Origin: Sanderia malayensis
Taxonomy: Eukaryota; Cnidaria; Scyphozoa; Semaeostomeae; Pelagiidae
Length of the DNA: 64,000 nucleotides
Direction: 5' to 3'
NCBI GenBank assembly: GCA_013076295.1
Contig: RQOL01000374.1
Location: 4,268,743-4,332,742 of the forward strand
A program made the position numbers and the translations under genes. The notes below the pieces were generated by a model. It saw only the letters and a program-made list of their open reading frames with translations, was not told where the DNA came from and made no database searches. Positions 48,601 to 59,834 of this stretch are shown piece by piece (position 1 is the first letter of the stretch; the number at the start of each line of letters is the position of its first letter).

Positions 48601-51600
48601 TTCGTACTTAGTTGGTTGAGGTTGAATAAGCCTACCAGTTCGCAGATTTCTGCACCGCCATAGCTTTCCATTGTGACGTCGAACATGCTGGTGTCTTTCT
48701 TGACCCAGGTAGTTCCCTTGCTGAACAGTAATGATTTGCCTGCATGCATGATTATGTCGATGTCTTGTTCTGTGATGTTGCAGAATGTCTTGGCGAAGGA
48801 AATGGCGTTTGATAGGAGCTTTTTTGATATGGAGGGGTAGAAGCTTTCGATGTCGAATATGATGAAAGTGTGTTGGTGCTCGTTTTGTATCTTCTTGTAC
48901 CAGTCTATTACTGACAGTGAGTTCTTCCATTGGTTTAAGGCAGTCTTCGTTCAACGAAACATCATTTGGTACAACCCTCCCTACAGTAAGAATGTAAAAA
49001 CCAACATCGGCAAAACCTTCCTCAAGATCATCAACAAACACTTCAATAAAGACCACAAATTCCATAAACTCTTCAACAAAAGTAACGTTAAAGTAAGTTA
49101 CAGCTGCACCGACAACATGGAGACCATCGTTAGTAAGCATAATAAGAAAGTCATCAACAACACCACCACCAGCCCTTCATCCAACAATACATACAACTGC
49201 CATAAGAAAGACGAATGCCCACTCAACAACAACTGCCTCACATCCAGCATCATCTATAATGCACAAGTCATAACCAACGAAGACACTACGGGTAAAAACT
49301 ACATTGGACTTACGGAAGGAACATTTAAGAAACGGTACACACAGCACAAAAAATCTTTCAGAAACCGCAGATACGCAAACAGCACCGAACTTTTGAAACA
49401 CATCTGGGACCTCAAGGACAAGAACAAAGACTACAAAATACAATGGACAATCGTCACCTCAGCGACCGCCTACAGCAACATCACAAAAAGGTGTGGTCTT
49501 TGCCTGACAGAAAAACTTTACATCATCAACGCAGACAATGACTCACTTCTAAACAAACGCTCCAAACTGATCTCCAAATGCCGGCACGAGAACAAATTTT
49601 ATTTGAGGAATGAAAGTTGATTGAGTATCGGTAAGATGACCCTTCGTCGGACACGCGAAGTAATGGGTAGTAAAGAGGGGTAATGAAATTTTGGTAAAGT
49701 GGATTTTCGCGGGACACGTAATGTAAATATAAATGTATAGTTTCCAGCATTCCCCGACCACATGGTTCATTGAAGCCCAAAGTCCCGATTTCCATTCTAA
49801 GGTTGTTCCAGGTCCATGATGATTGAAATTGAAATCTTTGAAGGCCTCATAGTTGCAACCATTCCTCGATCACATGGTGCATGGAATCCCTGAGTTTTGA
49901 TTTCCATTCCAAGGTTGTTCCAGGTCCATGATGATATAAATTGAAATCATTGACAACCTCATAGTTGGAAGCATTCCCCGACCACATGGTCCATGGGAGC
50001 CCTAAGGTTTGATTCCATTCCAAGGTTGTTCCAGGTCCATTTTTCGCGATACAAATTTTCGTGCACTTCTGAGCGTGCCAGAAACGTCTCGATTTAAACC
50101 GAACGGAGAGAAGCGTTGCGATTGAATAGTATATCAGAAAACATAAATGGATCCATTTAATTCGAAATTGCGATTAGAGAATATACAATAATAAAAATAT
50201 AGAATCAAATGCGTAAAAACATAGTTACCACTACACGAATTGAATGAAAGCAATAAAAAGCGCATTGTGAAAATTTTAAAGGGGTCCCAAAGTTAGATGC
50301 ATCTAAACACGCAGTCAGAAATTCATGATATATAAAAGGGTTTTAAATACAGCAGATCATGAAAATTTTTAATTGATTCACTCACATACATCACAGACCA
50401 AATGCACAACTTTGGCGTTTTGAATTGCAGCTCAGTGGTGGGCACGTTTCCAGTTTAGAATCCATGTGAAGTGGAAGCAATTGTTTCCAGCTTGAGCACA
50501 CGTTTATGTTATGCAGAACGAAAATGACGTGCTTGAAATCCAGTACTTTAGCCTTCGGATGGCCAGTTGTGAACAGTAATTCTGTGCATGCCAAGGAGAA
50601 AGCGTTTCGGGGGATTTGGATGCTTCTCGGCACGGCCTGCTTCAATGCAATATGAAAATAGCTGTTTTCGAGTCTGGCCAGTTAGAGTTTCACATCCAAA
50701 TCAGTGAAGTTCTTTCGGAAACAGTTTGGAAGAGCAAGTTTCAAATAAATTTCCAGTTGATTGCAAGGAAAGGCAGAATAGCTTTTAGACAACTGCATGT
50801 GTTTTGAATGGCTTCGTTTCAGTGAAATCACAAAAATGTTGCCGTTTCTGAAATTCATTATTTAGATCGTTGCATCCAGACCTGTTATTATAAAAGCAGA
50901 AATTGATCATTCAGCGTTTTAGGATTCGATATAGCATAGAAAAGATTTGTAAAGCAATGAATTAATTTAGAATTTCAGGGCCCTAAAAATTTCTATAAAC
51001 AAAGGATAAGAATAAATCGAAAGGAAAATAAGAATGGTACAGAGGAGTTTAGTGAAGGCAAATAGAAACAACTTAGCCACTTACCAGTTAAATCCTGAGA
51101 AGCTTTTAGTTGGAAATCTCGAGTAAAACGGCAGCAAAAATAAAACGCAGCCACAAAACGAAATCAATTCATTCGGTTTGTCCCGTCCCAAATTCGAAAA
51201 TGGACATCCACTGCACGTTCGCTGAAGGAAGGAAGCAACTTCCTCGTCAATCAAAGCCGGAATAACAAAACATGCTGTCGGATTAGTGTCAAACGCAACA
51301 GGGATTCATTGTTTCGAAAACGGTAAACAACGCACGATCGACCTTTCCAGAAGCACGACGTAATTTCAAATGCCTTTAGCCACGGGGGTCGCATGGCACA
51401 GCAGGTTTTGTTCGACTCAATGCTTTGGTACGCGAGGAAGCTCGGGACACGTCCCCCTCGCACGCAAAACAAAAGCCGAGGAGAGCAGCGGGCAGTGCAG
51501 CATCTGACACACAAAGCAGACATCAAAGCAAAACAAAGGGCAAAAAGAAATAATTTCTTGGCTAGTCCACTGGAAGGGGAACGAATCGAGGTGGTTTCGA

Positions 51601-53132
51601 AAAAGAACAGGAAAAGCACGAAATTGCTAGAGGGACGACAACACCCCGGCCGGGTGGGCTTTGACGGGCGTTTCCGTCACCGCTCAAATATTATATAAGG
51701 TAGACAATAGAACGCTAATTGACCCTAATTTAAAAATAACTCCTTTGTTTTAACCCATCACGGCTTGTAAATAAATTTTCGTAATTCGGGATGTAATTCA
51801 GTATAGTCTGTCTGATGATTGCGTAAGCATGAAACTTTGAGTTACAGAGAGCCAGTTTCCTTTCTTGTTTCTCATCTATATCACTCTGTACCTTCGTACA
51901 TCGAGCACTTCGATGCGTTCATAGACATCACAATTGCAATAGAGATAATTGTACATTATAAATTGAGTAGAATCTATGTACAGTACAAAATAAGAAAATT
52001 GGAAAATAATGTAATGCTTTTGTACTGTAGATACTATATGAAGCCTTCTACAACAAAGAATCAGCAAAAGATATTGGGTCAATGACTTATAACATGAATT
52101 TGGTTAGAAACACCAATGCTCGAGGTAACGTGATGGATAGATTTAATGAGTGCAAAAAATTTGTTAATTTTGAAACAGATTGCCTCATCATAGTTCTTGC
52201 AATGAAATACTTTGGGATGAGAAGCCTGGATGGCACAAAAGATGAAGTTATACCACCTGGAGTGATAAATGGCACCAAAGTAAAAAAAATTCAATGGCTT
52301 CATTATCATGTCAAAAAGATGATAGAGCAATACATTGTGGAACCAAAATTCAAAGAATTCCTAATACTTGATGAAGATTTAGAGGAGGACACAGATACAA
52401 ATACATTTAAATGTAGATTTCCTAACTGTGAAAAAATCTACAGGTACAATAAAGTTAGAGAGAATCATGAGAAAAAGGTTCATTCCCTTGATTTTGAAGA
52501 ATGTGGTGTATTCCAAGAAGGAAGTGCAAATACTCATGTTGACAACACTGATGATGTATACAATTACTGCACAGCAAGGTTAAATCTAGGTCTTCTGTTG
52601 AGGAATGCAGATGACTCTGTAAAAGAAGGTGATGGCAAAAGAATAATACGGTGCTAGAAATTTTTTTGTTATATTTTAAGGCATATGGTCATCATAAGTA
52701 TGCTTATGCAGCATTTTTACTAGAATCTAGGTTAAAAGGGCTGGGGGGAAAGGGCTCAACATTTCATGTGATTTACGGTTAGAGCAAGTAAACTGCTTGA
52801 CAAAGGAGCTGCTACACAACTTGGGAGTCAATTTGAATGAAGTTTCAGCTAAGAGAAAAGAAGAAGAAAAGGAGAAAATTCTTGAAACTGCCCAAAATGA
52901 AACCTTCACCAAAGCCCCAAGTGGACATCATAAGAAAAAGACAAAAGAAACTGATTTAAAACATCTTGTTGAAAACCTGTCATCAAGAAAAATATTTGAC
53001 AACACCATTGGAAGGCAGTATGAGAAATTGAGAGGTTTCAGTAGAAATTTATTAGCAAAGCTCACTGTCTCCTCCTCATCATCATGGCTAACAGATTTAC
53101 TGAAGAAGTTCTCCAAGAAATATCCATCATAA
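45643..53132 (+). CDS. DUF6589-type protein (TE-associated), several exons, damaged
   Basis: Exons are seen at 45643-45995 (acceptor TTTTTTAG), around 46340-46620 (VVRHIPHKHTKEMAMKS), 46750-47026 and 52031-53132. The third encodes VPLGLVFKNESV, FFGGDNLTEERSHNLQGAMA and LLPKNEDWHAIRYMYQ. It joins in phase, over an intron 47027-52030, to ILYEAFYNKESAKDIGSMTY, then a C2H2-like finger (CRFPNCEKIYRYNKVRENH), NYCTARLNLGLLLRNADD, LLYFKAYGHHKYAYAAFLLE and ELLHNLGVNLNEVSAKR. The GGDxLTEER...DWHA...Y...HH...NLGVNLNE order matches the DUF6589 family as I know it. Lesions are a frameshift at the T-run near 46890, another near 52655, and a gap of about 35 residues before 52735. Upstream exons are not found. 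Confidence 0.72.
47309..48950 (-). pseudogene. Penelope-like RT with GIY-YIG endonuclease, minus copy
   Basis: Truncated at the N-terminus near 48950. The RT reads FIIFDIESFYPSISKKLLSN, GGAEICELVGLFNLNQLS and YRDDGLAIF (catalytic DD). Then come PPNIIKQLPAAINRRIS and the conserved NIIWYNPPYSKNVKTNIG. The GIY-YIG endonuclease follows, with IYNAQV, YIGLTEGTFKKLYTQHKQSF and the CxC...C cluster (NCHKKDECPLNNNC). Frame changes occur near 48440 and 48000, and an insertion of repeated Gln/Lys codons near 47690 splits the nuclease. Penelope-like elements prime their own reverse transcription. Confidence 0.9.
49613..51703. mobile_element. 2.1-kb unclassified insertion inside the plus Penelope copy
   Basis: The minus copy shows continuous sequence across this point, so 49613-51703 is extra DNA. 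It starts with a tandem repeat (49740-50040). It then has AT-rich DNA and a GC-richer end, with an open plus-strand frame at 51393-51698 (LTHKADIKAKQRAKRNNFLA) that I do not recognise. No inverted ends or clear target duplication were seen. Confidence 0.65.
49740..50040. repeat. About 112-bp tandem repeat, nearly three copies
   Basis: Each unit has CATTCCCCGACCACATGG-like and AAGGTTGTTCCAGGTCCAT blocks. Starts lie near 49745, 49857 and 49970. Divergence between copies is moderate. It is part of the insertion at 49613-51703. Confidence 0.85.
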
Positions 53133-53330
53133 GCAACATGCTCAATCATCTCATCATACAGAGTAGATAGCGTATGTATATATATATACTACCAGGTTGG
53201 AATACACCATGTGTTTTCTTAAAACTTGTTGCCTGTGTGAGCTGTGACAAAAGTGTGTGGTTGTGTGGGTTGTGACTAGGTAACTAACCAAATTTTAAGG
53301 AACTCTTATGGAAAAAAGTGTAGTTATTAC

Positions 53331-53822
53331 CATTTTGGGACACAATGAGCTTCGTCTGCAACAATTAACAACACGCCTTCTTGGTATGTCTGTGAGAGCA
53401 ACATGTTCCCCCACGTCTCGTTTCTTATCCAAGCCTCCGGGCTTCCAAAAATGATGAAATATTTGGCATCAAGAACATCATCCTTGATTATTGTTTCATC
53501 GTGAAGACAGCAGGCCGGTATACCAGCATCATTCAATACTTTAGCTTGTATCTCCATGATTGCAAGCAGTGGCGAAATAACCAAGACAATTTTTCTGTTT
53601 CTAAACATGGCAAAGTTACATGGGCTTGAGTTTCCTTGCCACCAGCAGTGCGATTTGATAAGGCAACGATTTCCCATGTCCAGTTGGCATTATCGCAAAA
53701 GTATCTTTATTGTCAATGAACATTGATTTCATCATTTCAAATTGTTGTGGAGAAAGCGATTTTATGTGCGGAAAACATTCCTGCAAAGTTTCATCCACAG
53801 CTTTCATCAGTTGGTCGTCCAT
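53331..53822 (-). pseudogene. RecQ-like helicase, N-terminal half
   Basis: Starts at ATG 53822. It reads LSPQQFEMMKSMF, Walker A MPTGHGKSLPYQ, then after a one-base frame change near 53630 KIVLVISPLLAIMEIQAKVL (motif Ia) and LLIVADEAHCVPKW (motif II, DEAH). It ends at a splice donor (AAATG then GTAATA, 53330). The matching downstream exon is about 7.8 kb away at 45560, and a plus-strand DUF6589-type gene lies between them. Confidence 0.85.
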
Positions 53823-53935
53823 TTCAAGTTTGCGATATCACATAAGAATTCAGATCAGAATCACATTTCTTATTTCACCAACAACAACTTGATTGAAATC
53901 GCTTCAGTTGATTTTCAAGGATGATTATCCATTGA

Positions 53936-53981
53936 CCAATCACAATCAAGATCCCCATCTGGGGATCCTTTCTGTGATTGG
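53936..53981. repeat. Strong hairpin upstream of the RecQ start
   Basis: CCAATCACA (53936-53944) pairs with TGTGATTGG (53973-53981) around the perfect palindrome GATCCCCATCTGGGGATC. It stands about 115 bp before the RecQ ATG. The outer arms contain CCAAT/ATTGG words, so a promoter role or a MITE end are both possible. Confidence 0.6.
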
Positions 53982-54009
53982 CTGAAAAAACAACACCAGA
54001 ACGAGATCG

Positions 54010-54610
54010 CCTATTGATGGATCCAGAGCCTCTATTTTTCCCTTTCCTCCCTCTCATTTAATTTTTCGAGTATCTTCGAGGCTCTGGTACCCAGGGTAGT
54101 CTTCACGCATACCATTGTTCCGACAGTTCTGGCTTCAATACCAGGCTTTTCACTTTTGCAAAAATGACAAAACTTAAATAGCAACAACAGCTGCGTGAAA
54201 AATACAATATATTTTGGCTCTTCACGAAGGTTATCGCCATGCGTGGGCATCCTGTATTGCAAAGAAAGTAAGGAAAAGGAAAATAATATCAGGAATTGGA
54301 ATAATTGCACAATAGTATGTGACATATTGTCGAAAAGTTCCACACTTTTCAATGGTACTCAGACTCACGTAATATGGTCAGATTCATCTATGTCGCTGTT
54401 CGCATCACTTTCTTCTGTGTACTGTGATGGTGCATACTCAGATAATTCATCTTCCATATCAAAATTATCTGCCTCATAGAATAATTCCTCGCAATTCTCT
54501 CCATCTGGGTCATCATTGCAACTCATGTTTGTTGTCATGCGCCAGATGTGTGCCTTTCGTTGGCGACTTAATTTTCCTGAGTTTATTAATTTTTCCTGTT
54601 GGATAAATAG
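54010..54610 (-). pseudogene. Conserved cysteine-containing TE-gene fragment
   Basis: Minus strand from 54600: a Ser/Arg leader (GKLSRQRKAHIWRM), an acidic stretch (DNFDMEDELSEYAPSQYTEE) and, after an intron, RMPTHGDNLREEPKYIVFFT, LLLLFKFCHFCKSEKPGIEA and RTVGTMVCVKT. I have a general memory of such EEPK(F/Y)IVF...C..CK blocks in uncharacterised, multi-copy invertebrate proteins; no function is known to me. After VKT the sequence enters a short inverted-repeat element (CCAGAGCCTC at about 54018 and GAGGCTCTGG at about 54080). Confidence 0.45.
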
Positions 54611-56050
54611 TCATTCATTCAGCCATTTGTATCTTAAACTAACGGCCCTACGGAAATACTATGCTATACCACCTATTACACATTAGCTTCAGCTTGAGCT
54701 GTAAAACCGACAGATATCAATAATTATACAATAATATGTACCTAATAATGACAGAGCATGCAAACAACTTACTTTCAAGCAATCGGTTCTTGGTTTTGTG
54801 TTTTGCCAATTATAATCTCAATGAAATTATTTTATTGTTGGAATGACCTGCTCCTTGGACAATCTGATGTAAAATAAAAGTGGACAGGGAGTAATAGAAG
54901 CTCAGCTCAACATTGAATTCTTCATTCACAACCAAGTAGATAAAACTGAGTTTACCTGCACTATATTCTGTGAGGCTGCAACAGCTTTTAAAGTACTGAG
55001 TTGATCAGCAATCACGTCTTCAATTATCTAAATTATTATAAATTGTGTATGCGAGTATTAAATACCTTGTTACATCGAAAGAGAAATACAGTAATATAAC
55101 AATTAAAATACATGATAAAACAAAACTTTCTTCTAGATCATGCTGATGTTTTCTAATCTGCGGGTATCAATTTTGTTGGGAATGGAACAAGACCTAAACT
55201 ATCACAGCTAAGCATAGCAGTTGTTCTTGGTATAAAAACATTTTTCATGAAGCTATCTGCAGTAAAATGAACTGAACAGATTGTCGTGTTTGGACCTAAA
55301 CACCATTCATCTGCTCGTTTAGAATTGATGGAGTCAACCCACTTTTTTCTTCTTGAAACAGCTTTGGGACGATATCGCCCTGATAAAACAGCACTTTATG
55401 CAAACCGATACATTTATCTTTATCAGGTGTGTTTCCACATGTTGCTAATACGCATCAAAAAGGTATATTTTTCTTCAATTAAAATCAAAATTGCAAAAAG
55501 TTGTGTAATGAAACTTTCCGTCAGATGTGACTGTTCCACTGCTCGGAAGCAAACCCCTACGCTGTTATCAATAGGTGGCGGTGTGTGCCCGATCCGCGCC
55601 CATGGACTTAGTGGCCACTACACGAAAAGATTGAATCTCAGTTTTACAGAAATTGACCGATCAAAATCATTTAAAAATTCCAGTCTGAGAAACCGACGCT
55701 CCGTTTCTAAATATCAAATTTAAAAAATCAAATAAAAATCATCATTATATTGGCGAAAATTGGGGTCAAACTTCTTGCTTCAGTACTCGAAAAAAATGGG
55801 GTCCCTACTATGATGTCATAGTAGGTAGATCCCAGTCTCGAAATATGTCAAGCAAGATGGCGAAAATGACAAAATATCGACACTTTCACACGGAATAACT
55901 TGTGAAATACGTGTCAGATTGCAAAAATATTTTCAGATTTGAAATCAGCGTTGCAGGTTTTCCTAATATAAAGAATAAAAAAAAGGTATAGTGGCACTAG
56001 GTATAGGAGTGTTTGCTCCTATATAGGTATAGGTATAGGTATAGGTATAA
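54611..56050. other. Mostly non-coding; copy of the 27.6-kb repeat and a GGTATA microsatellite
   Basis: About 55765-55845 is the inverted relative of 27630-27702 and again ends a frame in EKNGVPTMMS. A TATAGG hexamer microsatellite lies at about 56022-56050. No supported gene. An open frame at 55286-55723 lacks recognisable domains. Confidence 0.45.
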
Positions 56051-56059
56051 GAGTGTTTG

Positions 56060-58180
56060 CTTGCTGTGAAGACAGTCGATGAAACTGATGCAAAATTTTT
56101 GCTGCAAACAATCATGGACGAGCTCAACTAGTGCAAGATCCCAATAGCAACATTTCGCGGTCAGTGTTATGATGGGGCAAGTAATGTGTCTGGCGTCCAT
56201 GTTGGTTTGAAGGCAGGTATGCAAGATTGTTCAAAAACAGCGCTGTACACCCACTGTTATGCTCATGTCCTTAATCTCGTCATCGTGGATTCAATGACGA
56301 ATAACAGATTTGCAAAGGTTTTTCTTGGAACATTGCAGAACTTGTATGTACTAGCCGGGGGCGCTCATGTGCGCTCGCTTCCCGGAGGGGGGCAAGTGCT
56401 CGATACATAAATGCAGAGCGTGATATGTATCAAGAAGAAAAGAGTCAAGGAACTGCACTCAGCATCTCTACAAGCCTGGTTCGTGGTTACCCACTCATCA
56501 GGAGATGTACAAATAAAGAATCCCTATCTACATCATATTTATGTGTAAAAATTATTGAAAGGTGTAAAAGTTAAGTAAACAACGCTTTGTTCTATTGTTC
56601 CCATAGTTAGAGTACAGTTCTATTCTTCTGGGGTGGCATAAAATAAATTCTTCAATTCTCGGCAGTGAATTGAAGAATTCCGGGGCTACAATAGCATCAG
56701 CAAAAGGTGCGCCCTATGCATAAAAGAAAAATTCTTCATTATTTGCCGACCTGAATTAGCCTCACTAAACAAACAAAATGAACCTGTGTCCGCTTGCCGC
56801 CATCGTAATGAAACGTTGCTAATTAGCACCTAGCCGTAAACACCTCACTGCCGAGAATTGAAGAATTGAACAGTCTGTCATTGCGATGTTGAAGGAAATA
56901 ATCGAGAAGGAAAAGAAGCCAAACATATATGCACAGGCAAAAGGACTTGAGGTAGGAGTCACATTGCAATAATCTGTGAAAACTGATATTATTGTTTGTC
57001 TTGAGTGCACTGGCAAAACGAGCAAATATTATTTTCGAAATATGATTATTATGAAACTTTAGTGGCAAATTCACAAATGAAACATTTAACAGTTTTTTTC
57101 TGAGCCATCATTTGGAAATTTAGGAACCTTTGAAATTGCTTTGAAATTTTTTAAGAACGTAAAAAGATTGTATTCTGTCCTTCCTTCTTTCTGGTTCTCA
57201 AAGCTCTCTTGTCTGTCAGCAAAGGTGTGTCGGAAAAACTTCAGACAGAGGATCTTGATGTTGTTATGGGATGTGAGAGAGTTGCAGATCTTAATTCAGC
57301 AATCACGGAACTTCGCAACGACACAAAGTTTGAATTATTTTGGGAGGAAGCAACAAGAAAATGCAAACGCCTTGACATTAAAGAGCCCAAAGAAGAGTGC
57401 ATTCTTAAATTGCCTAGGAGATATGAAGAAAATCCAAGTACGGCTGTCCATCTAGATCCTAAGGCCAACCTCAAGGTTAAGTTCTATTACAACGTAAGTT
57501 AGCTGTTTTGAAATCAAATTCCCTATCCTTAAAAAAAGATTTTCAGGATATCAGGATGATATATTTTCACGATTATGGGTTGTTTATCACTACACGTGTT
57601 TTACAGGGATATTTATCTATTTTCTATTTACAGATCCTAGATTTGATGACAGCGTCAATTTCAACACGATTTGACAGTCATAGTGGACCCATCTTACAGC
57701 GTCTTTCCTACTTGGGAACGGAAAGATTAGATTCACCAGAGGCATTGAAAAAGATCCACATTGCTGTAGATTGGTACAAAGATGACTTGGATGCTGATTT
57801 GTTAGAAGGTTAACTTGCAAGTCTCCAAAAGTCACACATTTTGAAAAGAGTTATAAGCACGGCGAGAGCGAGGAAGGAAAAGAAAACTGCAACCTTTGTC
57901 AAACTCTACGACAAAATAAAAGATGATCTTTCCTGTTTCGGAGAAGTGAAGAATCTGGTGGAAATTGCCCTATTGTTACCTTTGACATCCTGCAGTGCCG
58001 AGAAAGGCCATTTTCAAAGCTAAAAATAATAGAAAATTGACTGAGATCCACCATGGGCCAAGAGAGACTCCAAAGCCTTATGTTGATGTCCGTAGAATCA
58101 GATTTTCTTAAAAATTTAGATATAGAAATGCTTGTTAAAGATTTTGCAGATTTTGCTCCTGGGAGAATGGACTTAATTTA
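56060..58180 (+). pseudogene. hAT-family transposase (ZMYM1/DUF4371-like), interrupted
   Basis: The first segment reads TVDETDAKFLLQTIMDEL, a stop, then FRGQCYDGASNVSGVHVGLK, YTHCYAHVLNLVIVDSMTNN and FLGTLQNLYVL. This is the RNase-H-fold segment with Asp and the CYAH motif. It is cut at about 56350 by a Helitron-like end. The second segment (57140-58180) reads GVSEKLQTEDLDVVMGCERV, RFDSHSGPILQRLSYLGTER and, with frameshifts, LLLPLTSCSAEKGHFQS and LRSTMGQERLQSLMLMSVES. The last is the hAT C-terminal dimerisation block. An intron (donor GTAAGT 57493, acceptor CTATTTACAG 57632) lies inside. Stops make it inactive. Confidence 0.85.
56351..56420 (-). mobile_element. Helitron-like 3' end inside the hAT gene
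   Basis: On the minus strand this reads CACTTGCCCCCCTCCGGGAAG and then GAGCGCCCCCGGCTAG, with T next. It matches the end of element B (11143-11203), although the hairpin's second arm is altered. The body to the right is not recognisable as an R repeat, so the copy is probably truncated. Confidence 0.6.
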
Positions 58181-58891
58181 AGACTTTATATAAGAGATAT
58201 ATAATTGCTATATATAAATGTTTACTTGCGTCTTTGGAAAACAGCTTTTCAACATAGAAATTTCTTGCCTGATAAGATTCAGAAAATAAAAATTCAGAGG
58301 GATTGTAATGCAAAAATATTTGTTTTGACGTTTGATTAACCAAACTTTGACATGAAAAAATGGCATAGCTCATTATAAGCAATCTAAAAAGAGCCGTTTT
58401 CCAGCATTCTAAGGGGTGTGGTTGCAAATTTTATCGTGGGAAGACTCCCGGAACCCCTGCTATTTTCTTACCTGTTTGCCCCCCAATCTTCCTGCTTTGG
58501 CTACGCCACTGGGTAAAACTCTCATATGGAGATGACAATTGCAAGAAATTCTAATACCCAAATGGGGTCTTGAATGCAACTAGGGACATTGAAGCTTTTA
58601 AAAAAATCATCTGCAGGGTATCATCGAAAAACTAGAATATATGGTTAGAATACCTACTTTCTCGTACATAATTACGTTTTTGGAATGATTAAAACAACAA
58701 GATAATGATACCCCTCCATGTCCAAACACATACCCCTAATGTGTGTTCCTGCACAGGCGGGTAGTAAAAATATTCGCCCTCATAAAGCTTTTTTTGACAT
58801 CGAGTTTGATTCATTCAATTCTTGTTAGTTCTACACTATTAACTATACAGTCAAATTTTCATTATCATGCAAATTTGATCTATTATCTGAT
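58181..58891. other. No gene recognised
   Basis: Gap between the hAT gene and the LINE. A short TTATCATGCAAATTTG word (about 58861-58876) matches the octamer-bearing core of the R repeats, but the surrounding sequence does not. Confidence 0.35.
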
Positions 58892-59770
58892 CTATACATG
58901 TGCATACCATGTGTCTTCTATACAGTTGTAAACTTGTTTTGATGACAAATCTTCTTTCCAAAGATCAAAGTCCCACTTTATCAGTATCTGTTTAATCTCT
59001 GCTCTTGTTTTCTGTCTTATGTCTCCAAAATATAATTGTACCTCTTTCATATATTTATCTGTTGTCTTGATCCATACAGTATTTCTTTCCAATTGTAATT
59101 TCCATAAGGTTAGTTCCATGAGTTGTTTCTACCACTATTTATGCTGTTTATCATGTTTATCCTACTGTTTATAATTCTTTTTTTCATCAATGAGGCACCA
59201 ATCTCACCTCTCAGTGTTACATTTGGAGTGCAGTGTGCCGCACGTAATATAGATCTGTGAATGCTATTTTCAATTCTTTGCAGCTCATTAATGTTGTCTT
59301 GTGCAAGGTTGATGATGTTGATCCCATAGAGAATTGATGGAAGAGCTACACTTTTCCAGTAGGTTTTTCCAGTAAGTAATTTTTTGCAGCTTTTTTCGAT
59401 CACACTATATGTGATATTTGCCATCTTTCTAGCCTTCTGGATTACTGTTTCTTTGTGGGTTTTGAAGTAGTTTCATCTATTGTCGATTTCTATTCCTAGG
59501 TATTTGATCTTTGATACAACTTTGATATCATTTATCAACTCGGGCTGGTCTCACATGTTAAAAATCATTACATCAGATTTGTCTTTATTAATTTCGAGTC
59601 CATACCTTCTGCTGACTTGCGTTATTATATCCAAGTTTTCTTTTGCTTCGTCTATTGAGTGTGATAATAACAGAGCATCGTCTGCAAAGTATAGTGATTT
59701 GAGGGTAATATATTCATCAGTGTATCCTGTTCCTTTCTTTTCTAGCTCCGCCATTATCATGTATGTTATT
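58892..59770 (-). mobile_element. Non-LTR retrotransposon, RT C-terminal half
   Basis: Minus strand from 59760: LKSLYFADDALLLSHSIDEA (catalytic FADD) and VSRRYGLEINKDKSDVMIFN. A short gap follows, then MANITYSVIEKSCKKLLTGK, YWKSVALPSILYGINIINL, LQRIENSIHRSILRAA and NVTLRGEIGASLMKKRIINS. This is RT palm plus thumb/connection of an animal LINE. It is 5' truncated and abuts the copia RT at about 59830. Confidence 0.88.
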
Positions 59771-59834
59771 AATTTAAAAAGTTATTAATTTACAAAGATA
59801 CAATGTTATAAAATGTTATTAATTCAAAAAGATA

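Larger units (their letters stand above)
48951..51875 (+). pseudogene. Penelope-like GIY-YIG endonuclease, plus copy (interrupted)
   Basis: It begins at QRNIIWYNPPYSKNVKTN (48951) and runs open through the whole GIY-YIG domain (YIGLTEGTFKKRYTQH) to NKFYLRNES at 49620, where foreign sequence starts. Its 3' untranslated end resumes at about 51704 (CAATAGAACGCTAATTGACC) and matches the minus copy to CTCATC at 51874. It lacks the RT and is otherwise better preserved than the minus copy. Confidence 0.88.
47300..51944. mobile_element. Inverted pair of Penelope-like elements in a DUF6589 intron
   Basis: A 14-bp sequence ATAATTGTACATTA stands at 47286-47299 and again at 51945-51958, which looks like a target-site duplication. 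Between them are a minus-strand element (3' end at about 47300) and a plus-strand element (3' end at about 51874). They are joined at their 5' sides near 48950, so both 3' ends face outward. The host intron (47027-52030) was about 360 bp before this. Confidence 0.85.

Noticed and set aside
51251..51619. 122-aa minus-strand open frame opposite the 51393-51698 plus frame
   Set aside because: The Cys/Arg/Phe-rich composition is typical of a shadow frame. Neither strand shows a known domain.
55286..55723. 145-aa plus-strand open frame
   Set aside because: No recognisable domain, no supporting splice sites, and composition like its non-coding surroundings.
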